A stretch of 64,000 bases of DNA from Vanilla planifolia. Taxonomy: Eukaryota > Streptophyta > Magnoliopsida > Asparagales > Orchidaceae. The stretch's first letter is position 1. Each line of letters begins with the position of its first letter. The position numbers were made by a program, and so were the translations under genes. The notes beneath the pieces are model-generated. The model made no database searches. It was not told the origin of the DNA and saw only the letters and a program-made list of their open reading frames with translations. The stretch lies in contig JAIUJO010000295.1 in the NCBI GenBank assembly GCA_023846275.1, positions 310,001 to 374,000 on the forward strand, in the 5' to 3' direction. This document shows, piece after piece, positions 26,301-39,116 of the stretch.

Positions 26301-27153
26301 CACTCTACTCTACTCTACTCTACTCTAACTTAGCCTACTTACCTCTACTCTACTATAGTCTAGCCTAGCCTAACCTAGCTTTACTCTACTCTACTCTGCT
26401 CAACTCTACTCTATTCTACTCTACTCTAACCTAGACTAGCAAGCCTAACCAAACCTAGCTCCAATCTTCTCCATCTTAGCTTAGCCTAGCCTAATTTAAC
26501 CTAACTTTATTATACTCTATTCTACTCTTCTCTACTTTACTGTACTCTACTCTACTCTTCTCAGCTCTTCTCTGCTCTACTCTACTCTACTATACTCTAC
26601 TCTGCTCCTCTCTATTTTTATCTTCTATACTCTCCTCTACTCTGTCCTTTTAAGCTCTGCTCTATTCTGTTCTTCTCCACTCTACTCTACTCTAACCCTA
26701 TCAAGCCAAATTTAGCTCTTCTCTACTCTACTCTACTATACTCTACTCTACTCTTGCCTAGACTTGCCAAGCCTAGTCTAACTTAGCTCTATTCTACTCT
26801 ACTCTACTCTAATTTACTTTAAGTTATCCTAACCTAGCCTACCCTAACATAGCTCTACTTTACTCTAATCTACCCTAGCCTAGCCTTGCTAAGCCTAGCC
26901 TATCAATGCCTAACCTTGCACTACTCTACTTCGCTATGCTCTACTCTACTCTACTCTACTCTGTTCTACTCTGCTCTGCTTTGCTTTTCTTTGCTCTGCT
27001 TTGCTGTACTCTACTCTACTCTGCCATACTTTACTCTTCTCTACTCTACCACACCTTATTGAAAACTAGCCAAGGCTAGCCTCGTTTAGCTTAGCCTAGT
27101 CCAGCCTCGTCTAACCTAACATAGCCCATTTGAGCCTTACTTTACTATACTCT
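8313..27153 (+). repeat. Satellite stretch with only the basic composite unit
   Basis: I read this as ordinary composite array without a clear higher-order period. It contains scattered CTCCT islands (for example around 8521-8539, 11956-12000, 16058-16141 and 18069-18087) and several long CTCTG/CTTTG clusters. Odd single words such as CTCGCCGCATCAC near 19390 and GTACATGATAGATC near 19662 are short and isolated. No coding region, RNA gene or mobile element is visible. Confidence 0.85.
16058..16141 (+). repeat. CTCCT islands, two pure pyrimidine tracts
   Basis: Two C/T-only runs (16058-16081, 24 nt, and 16114-16141, 28 nt) lie close together, separated by a short stretch containing TACTCACG and CTCG. 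They follow a CTTTG/CTCTG cluster and precede a CTCTA run that closes with TATACTCTAGCC, the same order as at 5104 and 58481. This suggests a shared ancestral long unit rather than independent expansions. Confidence 0.85.
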
Positions 27154-30100
27154 ATTTTATCCTTCTCTAGCCTAGTTAAGCCTAAAAGAGCCCTATGCTA
27201 CTCTACTCTATTCTACTCTGCTCTATTATGATCTAGCCTCGCTTAGCTTAGTCTTGCCTAACCTAACCTAACCTAACCTCACCTAACCTAACATTATTCT
27301 ACTATACTCTACTCTACTATGCACTATTTTATTCTACTCTAGCATAGCTAAGCCTAACTTAGCTTTATGTGACTCTACTCTATGCTAGCCTAACATAACT
27401 TATCTTAACCTAACCTATCCTAACCAACCTAGCCTCGCCCAACCTTACTATACTATACTCTACCCTACTCTACTCTTCTCTAGCATAGCTTAGCCTTGCG
27501 TAGCCAAACCTAGCCTAGTCTAGCCTAGCCTTACTCTACTCTGCATTACTCTACTATACTCTACTCTATTTTACTCTATTCTAGCCTAGCTAATCCTAAC
27601 TTAGCTCTATGCTACTCCACTCTACTCTATTCTACTCTCGCTTAACCTTGTCTAGCCTAGTCTAGCTTAACCTAACCTAGCCTAGCCCTACCTAACAATA
27701 CTCTACTCTACCCTACTCTAGTCTAGTCTACTTTAGCTTGGCCTAGCCTGGCCTTACTCTACTCCACTCTACTTTGTTTTATTTTACTCTAGCCTAACAA
27801 AGCCTAACATAGGTCTCTCTTACTTCACTTTACCTTATACTACTCTAACCTAGCCTAGCCTAACCTAAACTATCCTTATATAGCCTAGCCTAGCCTTACT
27901 CTACTCTACTATATTTATTCTACTCTAGCTTACCTAAACCTAACCTAGCTTTATACCCTTACTCTACTCTAGCCTAACCTACCTTGGCCTAGCCTAGCTT
28001 AACATAACCTATCCTAACCATACCCACCCTTACTATACTCTAATTTACTATACTCTACTATACTCTACTCTACTTTACTCTACTCTGCTCTACTCTAGCT
28101 TTGCTTAGCCTAGCTTAGCCAAGCCTAATACAGCCTATCCTAGCCTAACTTAGGCTCACCTAACAAACTTAGCATAACATATCCTAAACCAACCTCACCT
28201 AGCCTTGCCTAACCTTGCTCTACTCTATTCTATTCTACCTCATTATTTTTTATTATACTCTAGCCTAACTAAGCCTATCCTAGCTCTATGGTACTCTGCT
28301 CTACTCTAGCCAAACCTAGCCAAGTCTAGCCTAGCCTAACCTAGCCATACTATACTCTACCAAAATCTATTCTTCTCTACTCCAACCTAGCCTAGCCTAG
28401 CTTAACATCACCTAGGCTCTACTCTACTCTATTATACTCTATTCAACTCTACTCTATTTTATTCTTCTAGTGCCTTGCAAAGCCTAACTTAGATCTATGC
28501 TACCTTACTCTACTCTATTCTACTCTAGCCTAACCTAGCCTAACACAGCTTAGCCTAGCCTAGCCTAGCCTTACTATACTCTACCCTACTCTACTTTATT
28601 TTTCATTGGCCTAGCCTAACCTAGCTTAACTTAATCTAGCCTAGCCTAACCTCACCTAAGCTCTACTCAACTTTGCTCTACACTACTCTATTATGCTCTG
28701 CTCTGCTCTACTCTGCTCTACTTTGATCTGCTCTCCTCTACTATACTCTACTCTACTCTGCTCTACTCAACTCTACTGTGGTCCACTCTTCTCTACTCTA
28801 TTTTATTGTACTTTGCTCCTCTATGCTCTGCTCTTCCCTGCTATGCTCTGCTCTTCCCTGCTATGCTCTACTTTGCTATGCTTTACTCGACTCCACTCTT
28901 CTCTACTCTACTACACTCTACTCAACTCTACACTACCCTACCTTACCCTACTCTAACCTAGCTTACACTACCCAAGCTTAGGATAACTTAGCCTAACCTA
29001 ACCTCGCCTAGCCTAGCCTAGCCTTACCTTACTCTACCATACTCTACTTTATTTTATTCTACTCTAGCCTAGCTAAGCCTGACTTAACTTTATGCTGCTC
29101 TACTCTGCACTAGTTTAAGCCTAGCCTAGCCTAACATAGCCTTACCCAACCTTACTATACTCTATTATACTCTACTCTACTCTACTCCTACTTAGCCTAG
29201 CCTAGCCTAGACTAACCTAGATTAGCCAAGCTTAGCCTAGGCTAACCTAGCCTAGCCTAGCCTAACTTATCCTAACCTAACCTTGCTTAGCTTAGCCTAG
29301 CCATATTCTACTCTACTCTACTCTAATCTACTCTATTCTACTCGAGCCTAACTAAGCCTAACTTAGCTTTGTGCTCCTCTACTCTACTCCACCCCACACT
29401 AGCTTAACTTAGCCTAGCTTAGCCTAACCTAACCTAACCTACCCAAGGCATATGATACTCTACTATAATGAACTCTATTCTACTCTACTCTACTCTACCC
29501 AAGCTTTGCCTAGCCTAACCTAACCTCACCATGTCGAGCTTAACCTTACTCTACTCTACTCTACACTACTCTATTTTGTTAAACTCTAGCCTAGTTAAGC
29601 CTATCTTAGCTCTATGCTACTCTTCTCTACTCTAATCTATCTTAAGCTAACTTAGCCTTGCCCAACCTAGCTTAGTCTAACCTAGCCAAACATATCCCAA
29701 TCATACTATGCTCTACTCGACCCTACTATAATCTACTCTACTCTTGCCTAACCTAGCTTAGCCTTGCCTAATCATGCCTAGCCTATCCTAGCCTTACTCT
29801 ATCTACTCTATTTTATTCTAATTTAGCCTAGCAAAGCCTAACTTAGCTTTATACTACTAGACTTTGCTTTACTCTAGCCTATCTTAACCTAGCCTAGCCT
29901 GAGCTAGCCTAGCCTTACCTAGCTTTACTATACTCTACTATACTCAACCCTACTTTACTTTGCTTCGCTCTACTCAACTCTAGCTTAGCTTAGGCTTGGC
30001 TAGCCTAGCCTAACCTACCCTAGTGTAGTATGGCCTCGTCTATCTTAGACTATGCTAGCCTAACCTATCCTAGCCTTACTCTACTCTTCTTTACTCTACT

Positions 30101-30170
30101 CTACACTACTCTACTCCACTCTATTTTATTCTAATCTAGCCTAATTAAGCCAAACTTACCTCTATGCTAC
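27154..30170 (+). repeat. Higher-order repeat with a conserved ~45-bp core, 12 copies
   Basis: A core of the form ATTTTATTCTACTCTAGCCT, AGCTAAGCCTAACTTAGC, TTTATGCTACTC recurs at about 27154, 27326, 27568, 27777, 27911, 28242, 28455, 29048, 29335, 29572, 29809 and 30122. Most spacings are 130-340 bp, commonly near 240, with one gap of about 590 bp (28455 to 29048) that includes a CTCTG-rich insertion and a 20-bp tandem duplication. Between cores lie GCCTA-rich stretches that often end with ACTATACTCTACCCTACTC. This region is visibly richer in GCCTA/ACCTA pentamers than its neighbours. No coding potential is seen. Confidence 0.87.
28821..28860 (+). repeat. Perfect 20-bp tandem duplication
   Basis: The 20-mer CTATGCTCTGCTCTTCCCTG occurs twice back to back with no mismatch, and a further 8 bases (CTATGCTC) follow. 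The unit is four pentamers long, as expected from slippage or unequal exchange in register. The lack of any mismatch in a highly degenerate array suggests a recent event. Confidence 0.95.
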
Positions 30171-30906
30171 TCTAGTCTATTCCACTCTAGCCTAACCTAG
30201 CTTAGCAAAGCCTTGCCTAACCTTGCAAGCCTAGCCTTGCCTTGCTATACTCTACTTTAACCTACTCTTGTAGTCTTGCCTAGCCTAGCCTCCCCTAGCC
30301 TCTACTCTACTCTACTTTACTCTACTATACTTTGCTCTTCTCTACTATACTTTATTCTTCTCAATTATACTCTACTCTTCTCTCCTCTACTCTGCTATGC
30401 TCTACTCTACTCTACTCTTCTCTACTTTGCTCTGCTTAGTTTCACGTTGCTCAACTCTGCTCTACTCTACTCTACATTATTATATATATTGTACTCATCT
30501 CTACTCTTGCCTAGCCTAGCCTACCATAACCTAGTCTATCCTAGCCTAACCGAACCTAGCTTTACTCTACTCTACTCTACTTTGGCCTCGCTTAGCATAG
30601 CAAAGACTAACCTCGCTCTACTCTAACCTACCTCAACTCTATCCTAGCCTGGCCTGGCCTAGCCTAACTTAGCTCTGCTCTTCTTTACTCTACTTTTTCT
30701 ACTCTACTCTGCTATTCGTTACTCTAGTCTACTCTGCTCTACTCTATTATACTCTAGCCTAGCCTAGCGTAATCTAGCTCTACTCTACTCTACTCAACTC
30801 AGCACTACTCTACTACCCAAGCCTAGCTTATCTTAGCCTAATTTAGCTAGCTTAGCCTAACTTAACCAAGCTCTACTCTACTCTACTCTACACTACTCTA
30901 AACTAA

Positions 30907-30934
30907 GTTCCCCAGAGGAGGCTCAATATGGGGA
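30907..30934. other. 28-bp non-satellite island with inverted ends
   Basis: This short word fits no pentamer variant. It begins GTTCCCCAGAGG and ends ATATGGGGA, so its ends pair (CCCC with GGGG, with GTTCCCC nearly complementary to GGGGAC), leaving a loop of about 16 bases. Satellite resumes immediately on both sides. It could be a footprint or remnant of a small inverted-repeat transposon, or filler DNA from break repair. It is too short to classify. Confidence 0.6.
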
Positions 30935-32959
30935 CTACTCCACTCTACTTTGACCTAGCCTAGCCTAACATAGCTCTACTCTATTATAGTTTAGCCATGC
31001 TTAGTCTAGCCTATAGTAATCTAGCTCAACTCTATTCTACTCTTCTTTGCTCTGCTCTACTCTACTCTATTCTACTCAACTCTACTCTTCTCTACTTTAT
31101 TCTACTCTACTCTTCTCTACTCTACTCTAACCTAGCCTAACCTAGCCTAGCCTGACCTAGCTCTACTCTACTCTACTCTAAAATAGCCTAGCCTAACCTT
31201 GTTCTACTCTACTCTGCTCTGCTTTAGTCTACTCTACTCTGCTCTACTTTATTTTACTTTATTCTACTCTACTCTAACCAAGCTTAGGCTAGCCTTTCCT
31301 AACCTAGCTCTACTCTACTCTATTCTTACCTTACCAAGCCTAACCTACCTCTACTCTATTACGCTTGTCTCCACTTTGCTCTACTTTTATTTGCTCTACT
31401 ATTTTCTCCTTTGCTTTGCTCGGCTCTATGCTGTTATGCTCTGTTTTTCTCTACTCTTCTCTTCTCTTCTCTACTGTACTCTACTCTACTCCAGCAAAGT
31501 TTAGAATAGCCTAGCCCAGCCTAACCTAGCTCAACTATACTCTACTCTACTTTATTCTAGTCTACTATACTATTCTCTAACCTAGCCTAGCCTAGCCTAA
31601 CAAAACCTAGCTCTACTCTACCCTACCCAACTCTACTCATCTCTTCTATACACTACTCTACTTTAGCCTAGCCTAACCACACTCTACTCTACTCTAGTCT
31701 ACTATACTCTACTCTACTAAAACCAAGCCTAGCCTAACCTAGCTATACTCTACTCTACTCTACTTGAGCCTTGCCTAGCTGAGCCTAGCCTAGCTTAATT
31801 TAGCTTTGCTTGGCTCTTCTCTGCTCTGCTCTTCTATACTCTACTCTACTCTTTTCTACAATGCTCTGCTCTTCTCAACTCTACTATACTCCACTTTAGC
31901 CAAGAATAGCATAACCTAACTTAACCTTGCTCTCATTTACTCTACTCTACTTTACTCTAATCTACTCTACTCTACTCTAACCTCACCTAGCCTAGCCTAA
32001 CATAGCCTAACCTAGCTTTACTTTGGTCTACTCTAGCCTAGCCTAACAAAGCCAAGCTCTACTCAACTCTACCTTACTCTACTCTACTCCACTCTACTCT
32101 ACTCAAACTAGCCTAACATAGCCTAACCTAACCTAACTCTACTCTACTCTACTCCATTCTACTCTAACCTAGCCTAACCTAGCTCTACTCTGCTCTGCTC
32201 TGATCTTCTTTGCTCAACTCTTCTCCACATTATTCTACTTCACTCTACTCTACTTCACTATGTTCTACTCCACTTCCCCTCTGCTCTGCTCAACTCTTCT
32301 CTACTCTACTATGCTCTACTATACTCTACTCTACCTTAGCCTTACCTAGCCTATCCTAACCTATCTTTGCTCTACACTATTCTACTCTACTATACTTTAC
32401 TCTACTTTAGCCTAGTCTAACCTAGCCTAGCCTAGCCTAGCCAAGTCTAACTTAGATCTACTTTGCTCTAATCTTCTCTTCTTTACTCAGCTTAGCTTTA
32501 TTCTACTCTACTATACTCTATTCGAGCCTAGCCTATCCTATCTTAACCTAACCTAGCTTAGCCTAGCTCTACTCTACTATGCTCTTTTCTGCTCTGCTCT
32601 ACTCTGCTCTGCACTGCACTGTAGTTTAGTCTAAAAAAGTATTACTCTACTCTACTCAACTCTGCATTAGCCTAACCTAGCCTATCATAGCCCAGCCTAG
32701 CTTAGCCCTGCCTAACCTAGCTCTGCTCTTCTCTAATCTACTCTACTAAGCTCTACTCTACTCTAACCTAACCTAACCTAGCCTAGCCTAACCTATCCTA
32801 GCCTAACTTAGCTCTACTCTTCTCTGCTCTACTCTACTCTGCTCTACTCTACTCTAATATAATCTAGCCAAGCCTAGCTTCGCCTAACCTAGCCTAGCCT
32901 AACCTAGCTCTACTCTATTCAACTCTACTCTATTCTACTCTACATAGCATAAACCTAGC

Positions 32960-35030
32960 CGAACCTAACTTAGCCTCGCCTAGCTCAGCATAGCCCAACA
33001 AATCTTACCTCTACTCTTCTCTACTCTACCATACTCTACTCTACTCTAGCCTAACATATCTTTGCTTAGCTTACCTTACCCTACCCTAACCTAGCCTAGC
33101 CTAGCCTTAACTAGCTCTACTCTACTTTACTCTACCATGCTTTACCCTAACTTATCCTAGCTTAGCCTATCTTAACCTATCTTTACTCTATTCTACTCTA
33201 CTCTACACTTTTCTACTCTAGTCTACTCTAAACTAGCCAAGCTTAGCCTAGCCTAGCCTAACCTAGCTCTGCTCAACTCTACTCCACTCTATTTTGCTAT
33301 GCTATGTTCTACTCGACTCTTCTCTACTATTCTCTTCTCTTCTTTGCTCTACTCTACTCTACTTTACTGTACTCTAGGCTAGCCTAGCCTCACTTTGCTT
33401 TGCTCTACTCCGACCTACTCTACTCTAGCCTAGCTTAGCCTAACCTAGATCTGTATACTCTACTCTACTTTGCTCTACTCAAGTCTGCTCTACTTTACAT
33501 TTCTCTACACTACTTTGCTCTCCTCTACTCTACTATGCTCTTCTATAATCTGCTCTACTCCACTCTTCTCTACTCTATTCTACTTTACTCAACTCTCCTC
33601 TACTGTACTCTACTCTTCTTTACTCTACACTACCCTACACTACTCTAATCTATTCCAATCTACTGTACTCTACTCTACCATATACTAGCCTAGCCTAATC
33701 TTGGTCTACTCTACTCTGCTCTACTCTACTTGATAATATCCTTGTCTCGCCAACTTTAGCCTATCCTAGCCTTTTTATAGCCTAGCTATCCTAGCTCTAC
33801 TCTACTCTGTTTTGCTCTACTCTACTCTTCAATACTCTACCTTGCAATTGTCTACTCTGTTCTACTCCACTCTGCTCTACTTTACTCTACTCTACACTAC
33901 TCTACTTCACTATACTCTTCTCTACTCTACTCTACTCTACCCTAACCTAGCCTAGCTTACCTTAGCCTAACCTTGCCCTACTCTACTCTACTCTACTCTA
34001 CTCTGCTATACTCTACTCTAGCCTAACCTTGCCTAGCCTAGCTTACCCTAGCCTTGCCTAGCCTACCCTAACCTAGCTCTACTATACTCTACACTACTGC
34101 ACTATACTCTACTCTACTTTACTCGTCTATACTCTACTCTAACATAGCCTGTCCTAGCATAACCAAGCTCTAATCAACTCTACTCTACTCTAGCCTAGAT
34201 TTGCCTCACCTAGCCTAGTCAAGCCTAACCTAGCTCTACTATACTTTGCTCTGCTCTATTATGCTATACTTTTCTCTGCTCTTTTTTGCTCTACTCTACT
34301 CTACTTTGCTCCACTATACTGTTCTCTATTATTTACTCAAGCCTAGCCTAACTTAGCTCTACTCTACTCTACTCTACTCAACTCTATTCCACTCTACTCT
34401 ACTCTACTCTTCTCTATCCCAACCTAACTTAACTCTTCTCTACTCAACTCTAGCCTATTTAGCCTACCCTAGCCTTACCTCACCTTGCTCTACTCTACTC
34501 TACTCTATTTTACTCTACTCTACTCTACTAGAGCATGACTTAGCCAAGCTTAGCCTGACTTAGCCATAGTTTACTATACTCTACTATACTCTTCTCTCTC
34601 TGCTTTACTCTACTCGATTATACCATATCCTAGCCTAGCCTAACTTAGCCCAGCATAGCCTAACCTAATTTTACTCTACTTAACTCTATTATACTATACT
34701 ATACTATACTCTACACTACTCTACTTTACTCTACTCTAACCTAGCCTAGCTTAATTTAGCACAATTCTTCTCTACTTTACTCTACTCTACTTTTCTTCCA
34801 GTTAAGTGTAGCCTAGCTAACCTAAGCTAACCTTGCTTAAGTATGCTCTACTTTGCTCTACTCTACTCTAGACTACTTTATTATACTTTGCTATACTCTA
34901 CTCTGGTTTGCTCTATTTTGCTCTACTCTAATCTAATTTACTCTACTCTAGCCTAGCCTAGCTTAACCTGACTTAGCTCTACTCAACTATACTTTACTCT
35001 ACTATACTCTAGCCTAACCTAGCCTATCAT
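32960..35030 (+). repeat. Long higher-order unit, copy I (about 2.1 kb)
   Basis: The unit runs collinear with the next ~2.2 kb. Paired landmarks are CATAGCCCAACAAA (about 32990 and 35049), ATCTTTGCTTAGC (33058 and 35152), TTTACATTTC (33494 and 35604), CTCTACTATGC in the pyrimidine-rich middle, GCTTACCCTAGCC (about 34040 and 36216), TAGAGC words (about 34530 and 36914) and TAGCCTAGCTAACCTAA (about 34810 and 37190). Offsets grow from about 2,060 to about 2,380, so copy II has net extra pentamers. Edges are approximate because single pentamers give little certainty. Confidence 0.75.
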
Positions 35031-37300
35031 AACCTAGCCTAGCCTAACCTTGCATAGCCCAACAAAACCTAGCTTTATTCTTCTCTGCTCTACTCTACTC
35101 TACTGTACTCTACTCTACTCTACTCTACTCTACTCGACTCAAGCCTAGCATATCTTTGCTTAGCCTATCCTAACCAACCCTAACTTAGCCTAACCTAGCT
35201 CTGCTCCATTTTACTCTATCATACTATACTCTAACTTAGCCTAGCATAGCTGATTCTAACCTAGCTCTACTCTATTCTACTCTACTCTATCTATTCTACT
35301 CTAGTCTACTCTAACCTTGTCGAGCTTAGCCTAGCCTAGCCTAACCTTGCTCTACTCTTATCTACACAGCTCTACTCCACTCTAATCCTTTTTCTATGCT
35401 CTACTCTACTATGCTCTTCTCTACTCAGCTTTCCTCTACTCTACTCTACTCTGCTCTATGTAGCTTAGCCTAGCCTCACTTAGCTTTGCTCTACTTTAAT
35501 CTACTCTACACTACTCTACTATGCTCTACTCTACTCTAATTAGCTTAGCCCAACCTAGGTCTGCATACTCTACTCTACTTTGGTCTATCCTAATCTACTC
35601 TACTTTACATTTCCCTAGATTATTTTGCTCTCCTCTACTCTACTATGCACTTCTCTACTCTGCTTTAGTCTTCACTACTCTACTCTTCTCTACTCTATTC
35701 TACTCTACTCTACTCTCCCCTACTATACTCTACTCTACTACACTCTACACTACTCTATTCCACTTTACTCTACTCTACTCTATCATAGACTATGCTAGCC
35801 TAATCTAGCTATACTTTACTATACTCTGCTTTACTCTACTCTACTTTACTCGAGCCTAGCCTTACCTAGCCTACTTTAGCTTACATAGCCTTGTTTAGCC
35901 TAGCCTACCATATCCTAACCTAGCTCTGCTCTACTCTACTCTATTTTGCTCTTCAACACTCTTCATTACACTGCCTCACATTTCTTTGTTCTACATTTTT
36001 GCTCTACTCATCTCTACTCTGCTCTACTCAGCTCCCCTCTCCTCTCTTCTATGCTACTCCACTCTACTCTACTTTACTTTACTCTACTATACTATACTAT
36101 ACACTACTCTACTCTAGCCTAGCCTAGCCTAGCATAGCTTAGCCAAACCTTGCTCTACTCTACTCTACTATACTCTACTCTATTCTACTCTACTCTAGCC
36201 TAACCTTGCTTATCCTAGCTTACCCTAGCCTGGCCTAGCCTAGTCGAGCCTGACCTAGCTCTACTATACTATACTCTACTCTGCTCTACTACACTCTACT
36301 CTACTTTACTCGACTCAACTCTACTCTAAAATAGCCTCGCCTAGCCTAACCAAGCTCTAATAAACTCTACTTTACTTTAGCCTAGCCTTGTCTTGTCTAT
36401 CCTAGTTAAGCCTTGTCTTGCCTTGCATAGCCTAACCTAGCTCTGCTCTACTTTGCTCTACTCTATTACGCTATACTCTTCTCTGCTCTATTCTACTCTA
36501 CTCTGCTCTACTATACTCTACTCTTCTCTACTCTACTTTTCTCTACTATGCACTCTAGCCAAGCTTAACCTAGCTCTACTCTACTCTACTCTACTCTGCT
36601 CTAGCTTAGCCTAGCAAAGCCAACCATAACCATAACCTAACCTATCTTAGCTTAGCCTAGCCTAACCCAGCTCTACTCTACTCTACTCTACTTTACTTTA
36701 CTCTACTCTACTCTACTCTACTCTACTCAACTCCACTCTACTCTACTCTACTCTACTCTTCTCTATCATATTACGAACCTAGCCTAGCCTAACCTAGCTC
36801 TTCTCTACTCTACTCTAGTTAGCCTCACCTACTCTAGCCTTACCAAACCATACTTAGCTCTATACTGCTCTACTCTGCTCTACTCTACTCTACTCTACTC
36901 CACTCTACTCTGTTAGAGCCTAACCTTGCCTAGCCTACTATGACTTAGCTCTACTTTTCTCTACTCTACTCTACTCTTCTCTGCTCTACTCTACTCAACT
37001 TTACTCAACTCTACTCTAGCTTAGCCTAGCCTAACTTAGCCTCGCCTAACATAGCCCATCATCACTTACCCTAACTTTGCTCTACTTAACTTTATTATAC
37101 TCTACTCTACTCTACTCTACTCTAAACTAGCATAGCCTAACCTAGCTCTATTGTTCTCTACTTTACTCTACTCTACTCCAGTTTAATCTAGCCTAGCTAA
37201 CCTAACCTATCTTAGCTCTACTTTGCTCTACTCTGCTCTGCTCTACTCTACTCTACTTTGCCCTACTCTACTCTTCTTTGCTCTATTCTGCTCTATTCTA
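35030..37300 (+). repeat. Long higher-order unit, copy II (about 2.2-2.3 kb)
   Basis: This is the second copy of the unit at 32960-35030, directly adjacent and in the same orientation. It keeps the landmark order but is diverged by frequent substitutions and pentamer gains, for example a longer CTCTA run around 36668-36765 where copy I has a shorter one. After about 37200 the match to the start of copy II becomes weak. A third copy toward 38200 is possible (a CTCCT island sits at 38081, as at about 36030) but I cannot support it. Confidence 0.72.
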
Positions 37301-38080
37301 CTCGACTCTAGCCTAGCCTACCTTAATATAACTTAGCCCTACTCTACTCTACTCCACTTTAACCTAGCCTAGCCTTGCCTAACCTAGCTCTGATCTACCC
37401 TACTCTACTCTGCTATACTCTACCCTACTCTACTCTATACTACACTACTCTACTCCACTCTACTCTACTCTAACCTATCTTAGCATACCCTAGCATAGCC
37501 TAATGTAGCCTAACCAAGCTTTACTATACTCTACTCTACTTTACCATACTCTACTCTACACTATTTTGCTCCACTCTACTCTACTCTTCTCTACTCTACT
37601 TTGCTCCACTCTACTCTTCTCTGCTCTACTAAGCTCTGCTCTGTTGTGCTTTACTTTGCTCTATTCAACTCTAGTTTGCTCTATTTTACTCTACTCTACT
37701 CTACTCTAGCCTAGCATTAGTTAATCAAGCTCTACTTTACTCTACTCTAGCCTAGCCTAGGTAACCCTAGCTTAACCTATCTCTACTCTACACTATCATA
37801 CTCTACTCTATTCTACTACACTTTACACTACTCTACTCTACTATTATAATCTACTCTAACCTTTCATAGCCTTACCTAACTGAGCTCTACTCTACTTTAG
37901 CCCAACCTTAAGTAGCTTAGCTTAACCTAGCTTTGCTCTGCTCTATTCTGCTTAATTATGCTTTGCTCTATTTTGCTCTACTCTGCTCTACTCTACTCTT
38001 CTCCACTCTACTCTGTTCTAATCTATTATTCTATATTTTGCTATACTCTGATTTATTATGCTCTACTCTGCTCAGCTCTA

Positions 38081-38132
38081 CTCTCCTCTCCTCTCCTCAC
38101 CTCTCCTCTCCTTTGCTCTCTGCTCCTCTCCT
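38081..38132 (+). repeat. CTCCT island
   Basis: CTCCT pentamers form a run broken only by a CTCACCTC word near 38097 and CTTTGCTC near 38112. It lies after a CTTTG/CTCTG cluster and before CTCTA runs, matching the order at the other islands. Confidence 0.8.
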
Positions 38133-39116
38133 CTACTCTACTCTACTCTACATTACTCTATTGTACTCTATTTTACTCTACTCTACTACACTCTACTCTC
38201 TTATAACATAACAAAGCCTAGCCTTATCTAATCTAGCTCTACTCTACTCTTGCTCAGCCTAACATAGCTTAGCCTAACCTACCCTAGCCAAGCTGAGCTC
38301 TACTATACTCTACTCTTCTTTTGCCTAGTATAACCAGGCATAGAATATCCTAACTCTGCTTTACCCTGCTCTTCTACTCTGGTCTACTCTTCTTTGCTTT
38401 GCTTTGCTTTTCTCTACTATACTCTGCTCTCCTCTCCTCAACTTTACCTTACTCTGCTCCACTTTATCCTACTTTACTTTGCTCTACTCTATACTAGCCT
38501 AACCTAGCCTAGCCAAACCTAGCCCTACTCTACTATGCTATACTCTATTCTACTCTACTTTAACAGATAATAACCAACCCAAACCTAGCCTAACTTAGCA
38601 TAGCCTAACGAAGCTCTTCTCTACTCTACTCTATTCTACTCTAGACTAGTGTTATTTAGCCTAACCTTGCTCTACTCTGCTCTAGTCTTCTTTGCTTTGC
38701 TCTATACTACTCTGCTTTAGTCTTCTCCACTCTACTATTCTTTACTCTACTCTACTTTACTCTATACTCTAGCTTAGCCTTGCTTAGCTTAGCCTAACCA
38801 AGCCTTACTCTACTCTAGCTTAGCCTAGCCCATCCTACCATAGCTTAACCAAGCTTAGCTTTGCCAAACCTAGCTATACTCAAGTCCACTTTACTCTACT
38901 ATACTCTGTTCTGCTTTACTCTACTATACTCTACTATGCTCTGTGCTGCTCTTCTCTTTTTTTCTATGCTCTACTCTACTCTACTATAGGCTAGCCTTTC
39001 TTACCCAAACCTAGCTTAGCCTAACAAAGCTCTGCTCTACTCTATTCTAGCCTAGCCTAACTTATTTTAGCCTAACCTAGCTATACTCTACTTTACTCTA
39101 TACTACTATACTATAC

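Noticed and set aside
30276-30626. Open frame of 116 codons rich in L, Y, S, T (and about 35 similar ones elsewhere, such as 4979-5257, 16035-16301, 47169-47450, 62980-63234)
   Set aside because: These follow from the pentamer (CTCTA)n, which lacks stops in every forward frame. Several overlap in two or three phases, begin at chance ATG variants and end where GCCTA blocks supply TAG/TAA. No domain, codon bias or leader is seen.
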